Source of the DNA: Mucilaginibacter cryoferens
Lineage (GTDB): Bacteria > Bacteroidota > Bacteroidia > Sphingobacteriales > Sphingobacteriaceae
Direction: 5' to 3'
NCBI RefSeq assembly: GCF_014205845.1
Contig: NZ_JACHCR010000026.1
Coordinates: 43,674 to 107,673, forward strand
Length of the DNA stretch: 64,000 nt
The position numbers and the translations under genes are program-made. The notes below the pieces were generated by a model. The model worked only from the letters and a program-made list of their open reading frames with translations. It searched no databases and had not been told where the DNA came from. Of the stretch, positions 17,054 through 24,723 are shown in pieces (position 1 is the stretch's first letter; each line of letters opens with the position of its first letter).

Positions 17054-17725
17054 TTAGTCTCTGATGATGTAACCCATCCCAATAACTGTTTGAATAAGCT
17101 GTTTTGGATAGCCCTTATCAATTTTAGCGCGCAGGTAATTGATATAAACGTCGATAAGGTTGGTACCACGGTTAAAGCTGATACCCCAAACAGATTCTGC
17201 AATGTAAATCCTCGATAAAACCCGGTTTTTATTATACATCAGTACCTCAAGCATGGTAAACTCTTTAACGGTAAGCGTAATGATGTTTCCTGCCCGTGTA
17301 ACGGTTTTTCTAAAACAATCCATCTGCAGGTCATCTACCTGGTAAACCGTGCCAGGCAAAACAATATTCCTGCGCCTGTCTAATGCTTTTATCCGTGCCA
17401 ATAATTCTTCAAAATGAAAAGGCTTCACCAAATAATCGTCGGCACCGTTTTCCAGCCCTTGTACCTTGTCATTAACGGTGCCAAGCGCACTCAGCATCAG
17501 TATAGGCAACTCCTTTTTATACTGCCTTACTTCTTTGCATACCTCAAACCCATTTTTGTTTGGAAGTACAACATCCAGTATCATTAACTCAAACTCAAGC
17601 TCGAGTGCAAGTTTACGTCCCATATTACCGTCATAAGCCAGTGTAACCTGGTGAAATTGCTCTTCCAGGCCCTTTTTTATGAACGCCGCTACCTTTGGTT
17701 CATCTTCAATAAGAAGTATGTTCAT
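17054..17725 (-). CDS. OmpR-family response regulator of the metal efflux locus (CusR-like)
   Basis: 223 residues: receiver domain with acidic pair E7/D8 and phospho-acceptor Asp51 (ILDVVLPNKNG), the conserved Lys in YLVKPFHFEEL, then a C-terminal winged-helix domain (VKEFTMLEVLMYNKNRVLSR...NLIDVYINYLRAKID). It is the first gene of the kinase transcript. Two tandem 16-bp sites at 17784-17819 and a TTG-N17-TACCTTTG promoter lie just upstream, so it very probably activates itself and the czcCBA-type operon. The same sites lie between this gene and the divergent NRAMP-like gene, which may also be controlled. Confidence 0.93.
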   Translation of the reverse strand: MNILLIEDEPKVAAFIKKGLEEQFHQVTLAYDGNMGRKLALELEFELMILDVVLPNKNGFEVCKEVRQYKKELPILMLSALGTVNDKVQGLENGADDYLVKPFHFEELLARIKALDRRRNIVLPGTVYQVDDLQMDCFRKTVTRAGNIITLTVKEFTMLEVLMYNKNRVLSRIYIAESVWGISFNRGTNLIDVYINYLRAKIDKGYPKQLIQTVIGMGYIIRD

Positions 17726-17748
17726 ACTCAGTTTTATATTAAAACATT

Positions 17749-17776
17749 CAAAGGTAAGTCAATAATATATTGGCAA
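17749..17776 (-). promoter_or_regulatory. promoter of the metal response-regulator gene
   Basis: On the minus strand TTG (17776-17774), 17 bases, then TACCTTTG (17756-17749): both elements of a Bacteroidota housekeeping promoter at normal spacing. The -7 element is 24 bases before the ATG at 17725. The tandem operator begins 8 bases upstream of the -33 element, the place expected for an OmpR-type activator. Confidence 0.6.
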
Positions 17777-17783
17777 CTACAGT

Positions 17784-17819
17784 ATTAGAGGATTCTAATG
17801 CAGATTAAGAAATTCTAAT
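17784..17819 (-). promoter_or_regulatory. tandem 16-bp operator of the metal response regulator
   Basis: Two related sites, ATTAGAGGATTCTAAT (17784-17799) and ATTAAGAAATTCTAAT (17804-17819), repeat with a 20-bp period, about two helical turns. The second is 15/16 identical (reverse complement) to 15639-15654 before the efflux operon. The site lies directly upstream of the regulator promoter and 92-127 bp before the divergent NRAMP-like gene. Confidence 0.7.
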
Positions 17820-17910
17820 ATTAAAGAGAAGCTTTGTATCTGCTGCGAATCAATATTTTGATCTTTATATTGTACCTTGTTGCACTTATTAATTTCAACT
17901 TTCCCCATAT

Positions 17911-19206
17911 ATGTCCGTTAGCCCTCCAAATAAATTTAATAAACGGAAAATCTTGAAATGGCTTAGCCTCCTCGGCCCGGGCTTAACTACCGGCGCTGCG
18001 GATGATGATCCATCGGGCATAGCCACCTATTCGCAAACGGGTGCTCAGTTTGGCTACGGCCAGTTATGGACGGCCCTTTATATGCTGCCTTTTATGACCG
18101 CCGTTCAGGAGGCATGTGCGCGTATCGGGTTGGTGACGGGGAAGGGGATAGCCGCCGTGGTTAAAGAACATTATAGTCGCAAGGTGTTATATGCTGTTGT
18201 TGGGCTGGTGGTGGTGGCCAATACCATTAACATTGGTGCCGATATTGGTGCCATGGCGGCCGCCGCCCAATTGCTGATACCCATTCATTTTATCTTATTA
18301 ACCCTGCTATTTACCACAGGTATTTTACTGTTGGAGATATTTACCAGTTACCGGTTATATTCCAGGATATTGAAATGGCTGGCCCTGGCGTTGCTGGCTT
18401 ATCCAATAACAGCATTTATTATCGATCAGCCCTGGCCAACAGTGCTTAGGGCAAGCCTGGTGCCGCATTTTGAATTTAGCTTTGCATTTCTGTTTATCAT
18501 TACTGGCGTATTCGGCACTACCATTACACCTTATATGTTTTTTTGGGAGGCCTCGCAGGAAGTGGAGGAAGAACAAGCCCAGGGGCTGATTCGCGATGGC
18601 AAACCCAGAATTGGCTGGCCGCATATTCATGCAATGCGTAAAGACAATACCTTCGGTATGCTTATTTCAGAGTTTACCACCTGGAGCATTTTACTGGTGG
18701 GCGCTACGGTTTTACACAACAGCGGCGTTACCGATATTAAAAATGCGGCCGATGCAGCCAAAGCATTAGAACCATTGGTGCATTCTTTTCCGCATGCGGG
18801 TTTCCTGGCCAAGCTTATCTTTTCTATCGGTATTATAGGGCTGGGCCTGCTGGCCGTACCGGTTTTATCGGGGTCGGCAGCTTATGCCGTGGCTGAAGCA
18901 TTTGATTGGCATGCCAGCCTGAATCTGAAATTTCGTAAAGCGTATGGGTTTTATGGGGTAATCACTGTTGCTACGCTGGTTGGGCTGGGTATAAATTTTG
19001 TAGGGATAGATCCGGTAAAAGCGCTGGTGTATACTGCAGTAATTAATGGCGTGGCAGCTGTTCCGTTATTATTTCTGATTGTAAACATCGCTGCAAGCGA
19101 ACAAATAATGGGGGTTTACAAAAGCGGCTGGTTATCTAAAACCTTATTATGGGCAACGTTTGTAATTATGGGGGCCGCTGCAGTAGCTTTATTCTTTACA
19201 TTATAG
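17911..19206 (+). CDS. NRAMP-related divalent-metal transporter with non-canonical metal site
   Basis: 431 residues, about 11 hydrophobic helices, with NRAMP topology (LSLLGPGLTTGAADDDPSG at helix 1, EASQEVEEE after helix 6). Canonical NRAMP proteins bind Mn/Fe through DPGN in helix 1 and MPH in helix 6. Here these read D33-P-S-G36 and T206-P-Y208, so the Asn and the Met sulfur ligand are both missing. Such variants form a separate NRAMP-related branch whose cation may be Mg, Al or another hard ion. The gene is divergent from the metal regulator and shares its intergenic operator region, tying it to metal homeostasis, but its substrate and direction are open. Confidence 0.85.
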   Translation: MSVSPPNKFNKRKILKWLSLLGPGLTTGAADDDPSGIATYSQTGAQFGYGQLWTALYMLPFMTAVQEACARIGLVTGKGIAAVVKEHYSRKVLYAVVGLVVVANTINIGADIGAMAAAAQLLIPIHFILLTLLFTTGILLLEIFTSYRLYSRILKWLALALLAYPITAFIIDQPWPTVLRASLVPHFEFSFAFLFIITGVFGTTITPYMFFWEASQEVEEEQAQGLIRDGKPRIGWPHIHAMRKDNTFGMLISEFTTWSILLVGATVLHNSGVTDIKNAADAAKALEPLVHSFPHAGFLAKLIFSIGIIGLGLLAVPVLSGSAAYAVAEAFDWHASLNLKFRKAYGFYGVITVATLVGLGINFVGIDPVKALVYTAVINGVAAVPLLFLIVNIAASEQIMGVYKSGWLSKTLLWATFVIMGAAAVALFFTL

Positions 19207-19304
19207 CCGTTGAGGCAACGATGTAAGCCAGCTAAGCAATAATCTTCATGAGGTTACAGATATTGCTATTATTTGAATTAGGAAACTAAGTGAAATAGCT
19301 ATGC

Positions 19305-19565
19305 CTAAATGTAAAAATACTTGTTGTATCCGGCTAATCTTTTTTCTACCAGGCCAGCTTCAACTAATTTCTTTAACCGGGTATTAAATGAGCTGATGCT
19401 CATATCAACTCCTTCAGTTTTCAATCCCAGCCATATTGTTCCCGCATCACTTTCTGCGGTAAGGTTTTTAATGTACCCTGCAATCTGATCTTGTATCTGA
19501 TTATAGCTTTCCTGTTGTTTTGTTATTCGCGATTTGGAGGCTCGGTATTGAGATTGATTGGACAT
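19305..19565 (-). CDS. small winged-helix-like protein, unknown function
   Basis: 86 residues, no signal. After a basic, Gln-rich N-terminus, residues ~40-86 (IWLGLKTEGVDMSISSFNTRLKKLVEAGLVEKR) have the helix-turn-helix plus wing rhythm seen in ArsR, Fur and similar regulators, ending in a short wing NKYFYI. There is no metal-binding or dimerisation domain, so it is not a complete Fur. It may be a small DNA-binding regulator. A CTTCA-N6-CTTCA repeat sits 66-81 bp before its start in the same orientation, placing it with the VIT1/response-regulator group. Assignment to a named family is not possible by eye. Confidence 0.6.
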   Translation of the reverse strand: MSNQSQYRASKSRITKQQESYNQIQDQIAGYIKNLTAESDAGTIWLGLKTEGVDMSISSFNTRLKKLVEAGLVEKRLAGYNKYFYI

Positions 19566-20047
19566 AGATTTTAGTTGCTCAACTACCGGATATAAATTAA
19601 AAAAAACTGTTGCAAGTTAACGCCCAAATTTGAAGCAAATCTGAAGTTGATGCTTTGATATTGGAATTGGATAGAACTTGCCAAAGTGATTTTTTGAAAC
19701 AGAAACCATTAAATACTAACTATTTCTAGCAGTTCTGTTGTTACAAACAGAGTCCGGTAAGTAAGAGGTTGTTAAAATCTGTTAAATGCATTCAATTTCA
19801 TGCCAACTACAGAATCTCCTGATAATATTGTTCCTGAAACAATACTCTTATTAATGATGAGCATTGTATTCATCGATAATAATGCCCTTTTGGTCTATAC
19901 TTATGTGAGTAGCAGCCGTTGTTAAGCTACATTGATACAGGTTATACAAACGCTAATTTTTAATTATGGATAGAAATCAATTTTTATCGATCGTCGGGTT
20001 TGTAAATCAGTAAGATAGCTAGCAAATATTTCTCTTAAATAATAAAA
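19566..20047. other. intergenic region between the winged-helix gene and the thioredoxin operon
   Basis: 482 bp. Apart from the direct repeat at 19631-19646, I see no open frame longer than about 40 codons and no terminator. The promoter of the thioredoxin/ApbE operon should be here; I could not fix its elements. Confidence 0.5.
19631..19646 (-). promoter_or_regulatory. CTTCA-N6-CTTCA direct repeat (site 4)
   Basis: On the minus strand CTTCA GATTTG CTTCA, the same 11-bp-period repeat as at 23120, 24675 and 26725, with AA before the first half-site. It points toward the small winged-helix gene starting at 19565. Confidence 0.65.
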
Positions 20048-20485
20048 ATGAAATTACTAACACTTATACTTTTCTTTTTTTTCGCCAGCCCGGTTACCTG
20101 GCTTGGCGATTTTCACAAAGCACAAACAGAGGCTTCAGCATCACATAAATTAATCATCATCAATTTTTCCGGCTCGGACTGGTGCGGCCCCTGTATCCGG
20201 TTAAGGAAGGAAATTCTGGAATCAGAAAAGTTTAACGACTTTGCTGCTGATCGCCTCGTTTTAGTGCGTGCTGATTTCCCCCGGCAAAAGAAAAACCAGT
20301 TGAGCAACGAGCAGGTTAAAATGAATGAAGCATTGGCCGATAAATATAATCCCGATGGAAAATTCCCATTCACCCTGTTGGTTGATGAGCATGGCAAAAT
20401 ATTAAAGGAGTGGGATGGATATCCGGGCGGATCTCCTGACCAGTTTATTGACCAAATAAAACCTTTTGCAAATGCCGGCCATTGA
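20048..20485 (+). CDS. exported thioredoxin-fold protein
   Basis: 145 residues with a signal peptide (MKLLTLILFFFFASPVTWLG) and a thioredoxin-7-type domain: NFSGSDWCGPC (39-49) with redox Cys46 and Cys49, and FPFTLLVDEHGKILKEWDGYPGG near the end, which includes the cis-Pro region. It probably reduces or isomerises disulfides in periplasmic partners, most likely Cys-bearing proteins of the same operon such as the DUF4266 lipoprotein. Its last codons overlap the start of the ApbE gene, which implies translational coupling. Thioredoxin, ApbE, DUF4266 and DUF3570 in this order is a recurrent set in Gram-negative genomes. Confidence 0.85.
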   Translation: MKLLTLILFFFFASPVTWLGDFHKAQTEASASHKLIIINFSGSDWCGPCIRLRKEILESEKFNDFAADRLVLVRADFPRQKKNQLSNEQVKMNEALADKYNPDGKFPFTLLVDEHGKILKEWDGYPGGSPDQFIDQIKPFANAGH

Positions 20486-21425
20486 AATTATTGAAAGCGG
20501 AATATCCACTCATAAGCGGGCGCTGAAGCTGATGGGAAACCGGTTTGAGATAAGTGTAGTTAGCGATGATATGGAATGGGCAAATGACCGGATTGATTTA
20601 GCCGTGTCCGAGATCAGCCGGATTGAAAGATTACTAACCACTTTTAGCGATGATAGCGAAACCAACCAGGTAAACCTTAATGCAGGTATTAAACCGGTTG
20701 TGGTAAGCAGGGAGACCTTCGACCTAGTTAAACGTTCCCTGATGATATCAAGAGTAACCCAGGGGGCATTTGATATCAGCTACGGCTCCATTGATAAGCG
20801 CTTGTGGAACTTCGATCAGCAAATGACGGTATTGCCGGATAGGGAAACCGCGCAAAAAATGGTGCGGCTTATCAACTACCAAAATATACTGTTAAATGAG
20901 GCCGATTGCAGTGTTTTTTTAGCAGAACGGGGCATGCGTATTGGTTTTGGTGGTATTGGTAAAGGCTATGCCGCCGAACGTGCCAAGCTGATTATGAAAC
21001 AGAAAGGTGTTACCAGTGGTGTAGTAAACGCTTCGGGCGATTTAACCGCCTGGGGCCTGCAGCCAAATGGAGAAAAATGGACCATTGGCATAGCCAGCCC
21101 CGATGCATCTCACCAGGTGTTTTCTTACCTCAATGTATCCGAAATGGCTGTGGCTACCTCTGGTAACTATGAGAAATTTATAATGATTGATGGTAAAAAG
21201 TATTCGCACACCATCAACCCGCGCACAGGGCTGCCCGTTAGGGGTATAAAGAGTGTAACCATAATTACTACCAATGCCGAAATAGCCGATGCCATGGCTA
21301 CACCGGTTACCATTATGGGCGTAGATGCCGGGCTGGATATGATTAACCAGATGAAGGATATTGAAGCCATACTTATTGATGATAACGACCGCCTGTACAC
21401 ATCCAGAAATATAAATATTACTTAA
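20472..21425 (+). CDS. apbE: ApbE-family FAD:protein FMN transferase
   Basis: 317 residues from ATG 20472; a TTG at 20466 is also possible, but a stop at 20457 prevents anything longer. It overlaps the thioredoxin gene by 14 bases. ApbE signatures are clear: FDISYGSID, GGIGKGYAAE (FAD site), VNASGDLTAWG, VATSGNYEKF, YSHTINPRTGLP and the metal-site segment AEIADAMATPV. The enzyme moves FMN from FAD onto Thr/Ser of target proteins. Most Gram-negative ApbE proteins are exported lipoproteins, whereas this one has no signal peptide, so it would act in the cytosol or flavinylate before export. No classical NqrC-type target is encoded nearby. Confidence 0.9.
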   Translation: MPAIEIIESGISTHKRALKLMGNRFEISVVSDDMEWANDRIDLAVSEISRIERLLTTFSDDSETNQVNLNAGIKPVVVSRETFDLVKRSLMISRVTQGAFDISYGSIDKRLWNFDQQMTVLPDRETAQKMVRLINYQNILLNEADCSVFLAERGMRIGFGGIGKGYAAERAKLIMKQKGVTSGVVNASGDLTAWGLQPNGEKWTIGIASPDASHQVFSYLNVSEMAVATSGNYEKFIMIDGKKYSHTINPRTGLPVRGIKSVTIITTNAEIADAMATPVTIMGVDAGLDMINQMKDIEAILIDDNDRLYTSRNINIT

Positions 21426-21438
21426 CTACCCCTATAAA

Positions 21439-21660
21439 ATGAATAAACTAATGATTAAAGTACTGGGCTGCCTGTTAATAGCGGCATCTCTTACCTCGTG
21501 CGTACAGCTAAAAGAATATCAAAAAAACAGGATCAACGATTCGGAAATGGCATTGAGCAACCGTAAGGTAGAGAAAAACGAACTCAATTTCCAGTCGTAT
21601 CGTGAAAGTGCTTCGGGTGCCAATGCCGGCAAAACCGGTGGGGGCTGCGGTTGCAATTAA
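21439..21660 (+). CDS. DUF4266 small lipoprotein with C-terminal GGGCGCN
   Basis: 73 residues. Lipoprotein signal with SLTSC (Cys21), then a charged linker (EYQKNRINDSEMALSN) and a Gly-rich tail ending GGGCGCN (67-73) with Cys70 and Cys72. The tail is characteristic of DUF4266, which occurs with DUF3570 and ApbE genes. The tail could bind metal or form a disulfide handled by the operon's thioredoxin. The preceding RESASGANAG loosely resembles the S/T-G-A-T/S flavinylation motif used by ApbE, but with Asn where the acceptor hydroxyl would be. It lies 13 bp after apbE and 24 bp before the DUF3570 gene. Confidence 0.85.
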   Translation: MNKLMIKVLGCLLIAASLTSCVQLKEYQKNRINDSEMALSNRKVEKNELNFQSYRESASGANAGKTGGGCGCN

Positions 21661-21684
21661 TAAAAATCCTGACTCTTTAAAATC

Positions 21685-22977
21685 ATGAAAAAGATATATT
21701 TATCTGTACTGGGTTTTTCCCTGATATGCAGGATGCATACGTACGCACAATCTTCATCAAGGGATAGCATAGCACGCAACCTTAAACCAGGCTTTAGTTT
21801 GGGCACCACCCCAGATCAGGACACCGTAACCTACCGGCCGCGCAGGTTACGTGTTGATGAGATAAACCTGGTTTCGAGCTATTATAGCCAAAACGGAAAC
21901 CACTCTGCTGTAACCGGCGGCATAGGGACTGAAAAGGTAACCGACATTTCCAACGGTTTAGATCTTAAGCTGGTGTGGCTAAACAACTCCCTTAATAAAA
22001 ATACGCTATCTGTAGGTCTGGGTATCGATCATCATACCTCTGCTTCTGCGGCCTATGTTTCTATAACCGGTGCTTCCAAAACAGGTGGCAGCAGAATTTA
22101 TCCTTCATTAGACTGGACCATTGAGGATGCTAAAAAAGGTACCAGCTTTGGTATCGGCTCTTATTACTCCGGCGAATACAATTACAGGTCGTTAGGGGCC
22201 GACGTTCATTTCTCGGTAAAAACTCCCAATAAAATGGGAGAGTTTGGCGTAAAGCTTCAAGGATACTTTGATCAAGTTACCTTAATTTATCCTTCAGAAT
22301 TTATTCCCACATCAACCACATCAACGGTTGTAACAAGTGCAAGTGGTAGTTCGGGCGAAAGTGGCAAGGCTAGTATCCCCAGCAGTCCAAGAAACACGTA
22401 CACAGCTTCTTTTTCTTATTCGCAGATCATCAATTCGAGGCTCCAGATCATGTTCCTGGCCGATTTGGTTGCTCAGCATGGTTATTTGAGCCTGCCTTTC
22501 CACCGGGTATATTTCTCGAACGGAAAAGATACGATAGAAAGACTACCATCATCAAGATTTAAACTGCCACTTGGATTTAGGGCCAATTATTTTCTGGGCG
22601 ATAACATTATTCTGCGGTCTTACTATCGCTATTATACCGATAGCTGGGGCAGTAAGTCAAATACCGCCAACCTGGAGATAACTTACAAAGTATCACCTTT
22701 TTTATCCATTTCTCCGTTTTACAGGTATTACACGCAAACTGCTGCAAAATATTTTGCACCGTACGAAGAGAATAGCCCAACTCAAACGTATTTTACCAGT
22801 AACTACGAGTATGCAAAATTCAACAGCCAGTTTTTTGGAGTTGGGTTTAGGATAGCACCACCCAAAGGCGTATTAGGTTGGGAAAGTTTGCATGACCTGG
22901 AATTACGATATGGCCATTATAAACAAAACGTAGGTTTAGTTTCTGATGTGGTATCAATCGGGCTCGGGTTTAAATAA
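21685..22977 (+). CDS. DUF3570 outer-membrane protein
   Basis: 430 residues with a signal peptide to about TYAQS (~22). The mature protein begins RRLRVDEINLVSSYYSQNGNHSAVTGGIGTEKV, the DUF3570 start, and goes on as amphipathic strands with aromatic girdles (YRYYTDSWG, FLSISPFYRYYTQTAAKYF), ending in a strand closed by VSIGLGFK, the C-terminal Phe-Lys being near the usual barrel end. It is most likely an outer-membrane beta-barrel. Together with DUF4266, thioredoxin and ApbE it may form a periplasm-to-surface redox or assembly system. A Ser-rich loop (~213-236) interrupts the strands. An intrinsic terminator follows at 23007-23042. Confidence 0.85.
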   Translation: MKKIYLSVLGFSLICRMHTYAQSSSRDSIARNLKPGFSLGTTPDQDTVTYRPRRLRVDEINLVSSYYSQNGNHSAVTGGIGTEKVTDISNGLDLKLVWLNNSLNKNTLSVGLGIDHHTSASAAYVSITGASKTGGSRIYPSLDWTIEDAKKGTSFGIGSYYSGEYNYRSLGADVHFSVKTPNKMGEFGVKLQGYFDQVTLIYPSEFIPTSTTSTVVTSASGSSGESGKASIPSSPRNTYTASFSYSQIINSRLQIMFLADLVAQHGYLSLPFHRVYFSNGKDTIERLPSSRFKLPLGFRANYFLGDNIILRSYYRYYTDSWGSKSNTANLEITYKVSPFLSISPFYRYYTQTAAKYFAPYEENSPTQTYFTSNYEYAKFNSQFFGVGFRIAPPKGVLGWESLHDLELRYGHYKQNVGLVSDVVSIGLGFK

Positions 22978-23006
22978 ATTCATCAATACGTATCCATATT
23001 ATATTT

Positions 23007-23042
23007 AACCACCAAATCGGGCTTTGCACTGGTTTGGTGGTT
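23007..23042 (+). terminator. intrinsic terminator of the thioredoxin-ApbE-DUF4266-DUF3570 operon
   Basis: Arms AACCACCAAA (23007-23016) and TTTGGTGGTT (23033-23042) form a 10-bp stem followed by TTGATTGTTTTG, 30 bp after the DUF3570 stop. It is on the correct strand for that operon. Confidence 0.75.
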
Positions 23043-23119
23043 TTGATTGTTTTGTAACTTTTTTTTATAATTTAAGCGTGTAGGGGTGGGATAAAATTCA
23101 TCAGCCCTTAAGTTGTAAA

Positions 23120-23135
23120 CTTCAAAATAGCTTCA
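23120..23135 (+). promoter_or_regulatory. CTTCA-N6-CTTCA direct repeat (site 1, before VIT1/CCC1 gene)
   Basis: Reads CTTCA AAATAG CTTCA with AAA before it, 89 bp upstream of the VIT1/CCC1 start. Same half-site, spacing and flanks as three other sites in this neighbourhood. Confidence 0.7.
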
Positions 23136-23223
23136 GTTTTAATTTGTAATCTTACATTCAGAAATGTACCTGCAAGGTATATTCTATCATTAAAAAACAA
23201 AGTAAAAACGTAAACACTTTTTT

Positions 23224-23913
23224 ATGCACCACGAGCACCATGTAACAAGTTCGGAAACTATAAGGGATATCGTTATTGGCATGTCTGATGGTTTAACAGT
23301 TCCGTTTGCTTTGGCGGCGGGACTAAGCGGGGCTGTTAGTTCATCGGGGCTGGTGGTAACCGCCGGTATTGCAGAAATAGTTGCCGGTTCCATTGCTATG
23401 GGTTTAGGCGGTTACCTTGCCGGGCGCACCGAGGTAGATCATTACCAATCAGAACTGAAGCGCGAATACGAAGAAGTAGAGCGATTACCCGAACAGGAAA
23501 AAGCCGAAGTAAGGGAAGTATTTGCAAGCTTCGGTCTTTCAGAACCGCTACAGCATCAAATAGCTGATGAACTGGCCAAAGACAAAAAACAATGGGTAGA
23601 CTTTATGATGCGCTACGAACTGGGCCTGGAAGAACCCAATGCCAACCGCGCCACCAAAAGCGCCATTACCATTGGTGTTTCTTATATCATTGGTGGTATT
23701 ATCCCGCTGTCTCCTTATATCATTATTAGCGATGCTCAACAGGCACTTTACTATTCGTGTGGTGTTACCCTGATATGCCTGTTTGTTTTTGGCTATTTTA
23801 AAAGTAAAATGACGGGCCAGCCGGCGTTAACCGGTGCATTTAAAGTAGTGATCATTGGCGCACTTGCCGCCGGTGCTGCGTTCCTGATGGCTAAACTGAT
23901 CACTGGCAAATGA
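23224..23913 (+). CDS. VIT1/CCC1-family iron/manganese transporter
   Basis: 229 residues with five hydrophobic helices. IRDIVIGMSDGLTVPFALAAGL (~13-34) and AEIVAGSIAMGLGGYLAGRTE (~57-77) are the first helices of the VIT1/CCC1 family, followed by an acidic cytosolic helix (EVERLPEQEKAEVREVF) that in relatives forms the metal-binding domain. The C-terminal three helices start SAITIGVSYIIGGIIPLSPY. Relatives export Fe2+/Mn2+ from the cytosol or into storage. A CTTCA direct repeat lies 89 bp upstream. The stop codon directly abuts the stop of the convergent cytochrome b561-like gene (no spacer). Confidence 0.9.
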   Translation: MHHEHHVTSSETIRDIVIGMSDGLTVPFALAAGLSGAVSSSGLVVTAGIAEIVAGSIAMGLGGYLAGRTEVDHYQSELKREYEEVERLPEQEKAEVREVFASFGLSEPLQHQIADELAKDKKQWVDFMMRYELGLEEPNANRATKSAITIGVSYIIGGIIPLSPYIIISDAQQALYYSCGVTLICLFVFGYFKSKMTGQPALTGAFKVVIIGALAAGAAFLMAKLITGK

Positions 23914-24591
23914 TCAGCTATGGCCACCGCCACCGTTGATCATATCAGATACAATTCCCTTATCAGTTTTACGTTCTGCTAAAAATACACCTATAACATG
24001 TACAAAAATAAAGGCAAGGATGAGGTACATACAAAAGCCATGAACACTTTTAACACTGTGCCTGATAGATTTGAAAGGAGCCAGCAGATCTTCAAAAGCC
24101 AGGAATAACCCTGTTACAGCCATAATAATAAGCAAGAGATAAAATATGGCATAAATACCTTTTACGGTAAGCTCATGCCTGGCAACTTCCCGCTCCTTTT
24201 TGGTAGTTTTAAACTGCTGGTAAGCACTTTTTAGTTTACGGATAAATTTCTGATCGGCCAGTTGGAAAAATTCTAAAATAAGGCGAAATAAAAGTAAAGC
24301 GGCCAAGGCATATCCAAAATAGGTATGAACGCTCCACACACTATCTCCAAGTGCGTGTGCGGCTGAACTTGCCTGGTCATCAGTTATTACGGCACCTGCA
24401 TTTTTTAATTCATTTTTTACCAGGGCAGATACTGCTCTTTTATCGGTAATGGTTGAATTAATAAGCACGGTAATTAAAGAACCGCTGATAACAATGGTAT
24501 TGACCCAGTGCCACAGGCGAAGAGAAGCCGAATACTTTTTAATTTGTCCGTGATGTTGAACATCCTTGCGTGTAGGTGCTATAATAGCCAT
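23914..24591 (-). CDS. cytochrome b561 / Ni,Fe-hydrogenase b-type cytochrome-like membrane protein
   Basis: 225 residues with four membrane helices. The His pattern fits a dihaem b-type cytochrome: LRLWHWVNTIVISG in helix 1, SVWSVHTYFGYALAAL in helix 2, and SVKSVHGFCMYLILAFIFVHVIGVF in the last helix. The C-terminus ends GGGGHS. Members of the group pass electrons between the quinone pool and periplasmic redox partners. No hydrogenase genes are present, so it probably serves another partner, perhaps the ApbE/thioredoxin system or metal reduction. It is divergent from the response-regulator gene and shares the 132-bp intergenic region that holds a CTTCA repeat. Confidence 0.8.
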   Translation of the reverse strand: MAIIAPTRKDVQHHGQIKKYSASLRLWHWVNTIVISGSLITVLINSTITDKRAVSALVKNELKNAGAVITDDQASSAAHALGDSVWSVHTYFGYALAALLLFRLILEFFQLADQKFIRKLKSAYQQFKTTKKEREVARHELTVKGIYAIFYLLLIIMAVTGLFLAFEDLLAPFKSIRHSVKSVHGFCMYLILAFIFVHVIGVFLAERKTDKGIVSDMINGGGGHS

Positions 24592-24674
24592 ATTTTATTT
24601 AAATTGTTTGTAAATTACTAACAGACTTTGAAGTAACTCTGTAGTTGTTATTAAAGTTGCAGCCTGGGTATGTA

Positions 24675-24690
24675 CTTCAGTTTTTCTTCA
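24675..24690 (+). promoter_or_regulatory. CTTCA-N6-CTTCA direct repeat (site 2, regulator/cytochrome b intergenic region)
   Basis: Reads CTTCA GTTTTT CTTCA in the 132-bp region between the cytochrome b561-like gene and the response-regulator gene, 34 bp before the latter. It is followed by TACATTTG at 24702-24709. Position fits autoregulation and possibly control of the divergent gene. Confidence 0.7.
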
Positions 24691-24701
24691 ATTTAAGGTT
24701 T

Positions 24702-24709
24702 TACATTTG
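24702..24709 (+). promoter_or_regulatory. candidate -7 element of the response-regulator operon
   Basis: TACATTTG, an exact TAnnTTTG match, 14 bases before the TTG start at 24724. The leader would be very short, which lowers confidence. No -33 TTG is seen; the CTTCA repeat occupies that region, as for activator-dependent promoters. Confidence 0.4.
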
Positions 24710-24723
24710 AATAAAAAGCAACA

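Noticed and set aside
19305..19565. Truncated Fur regulator
   Set aside because: The HTH part resembles Fur loosely, but there is no remnant of the metal-binding/dimerisation domain upstream or downstream, so I call it only winged-helix-like.
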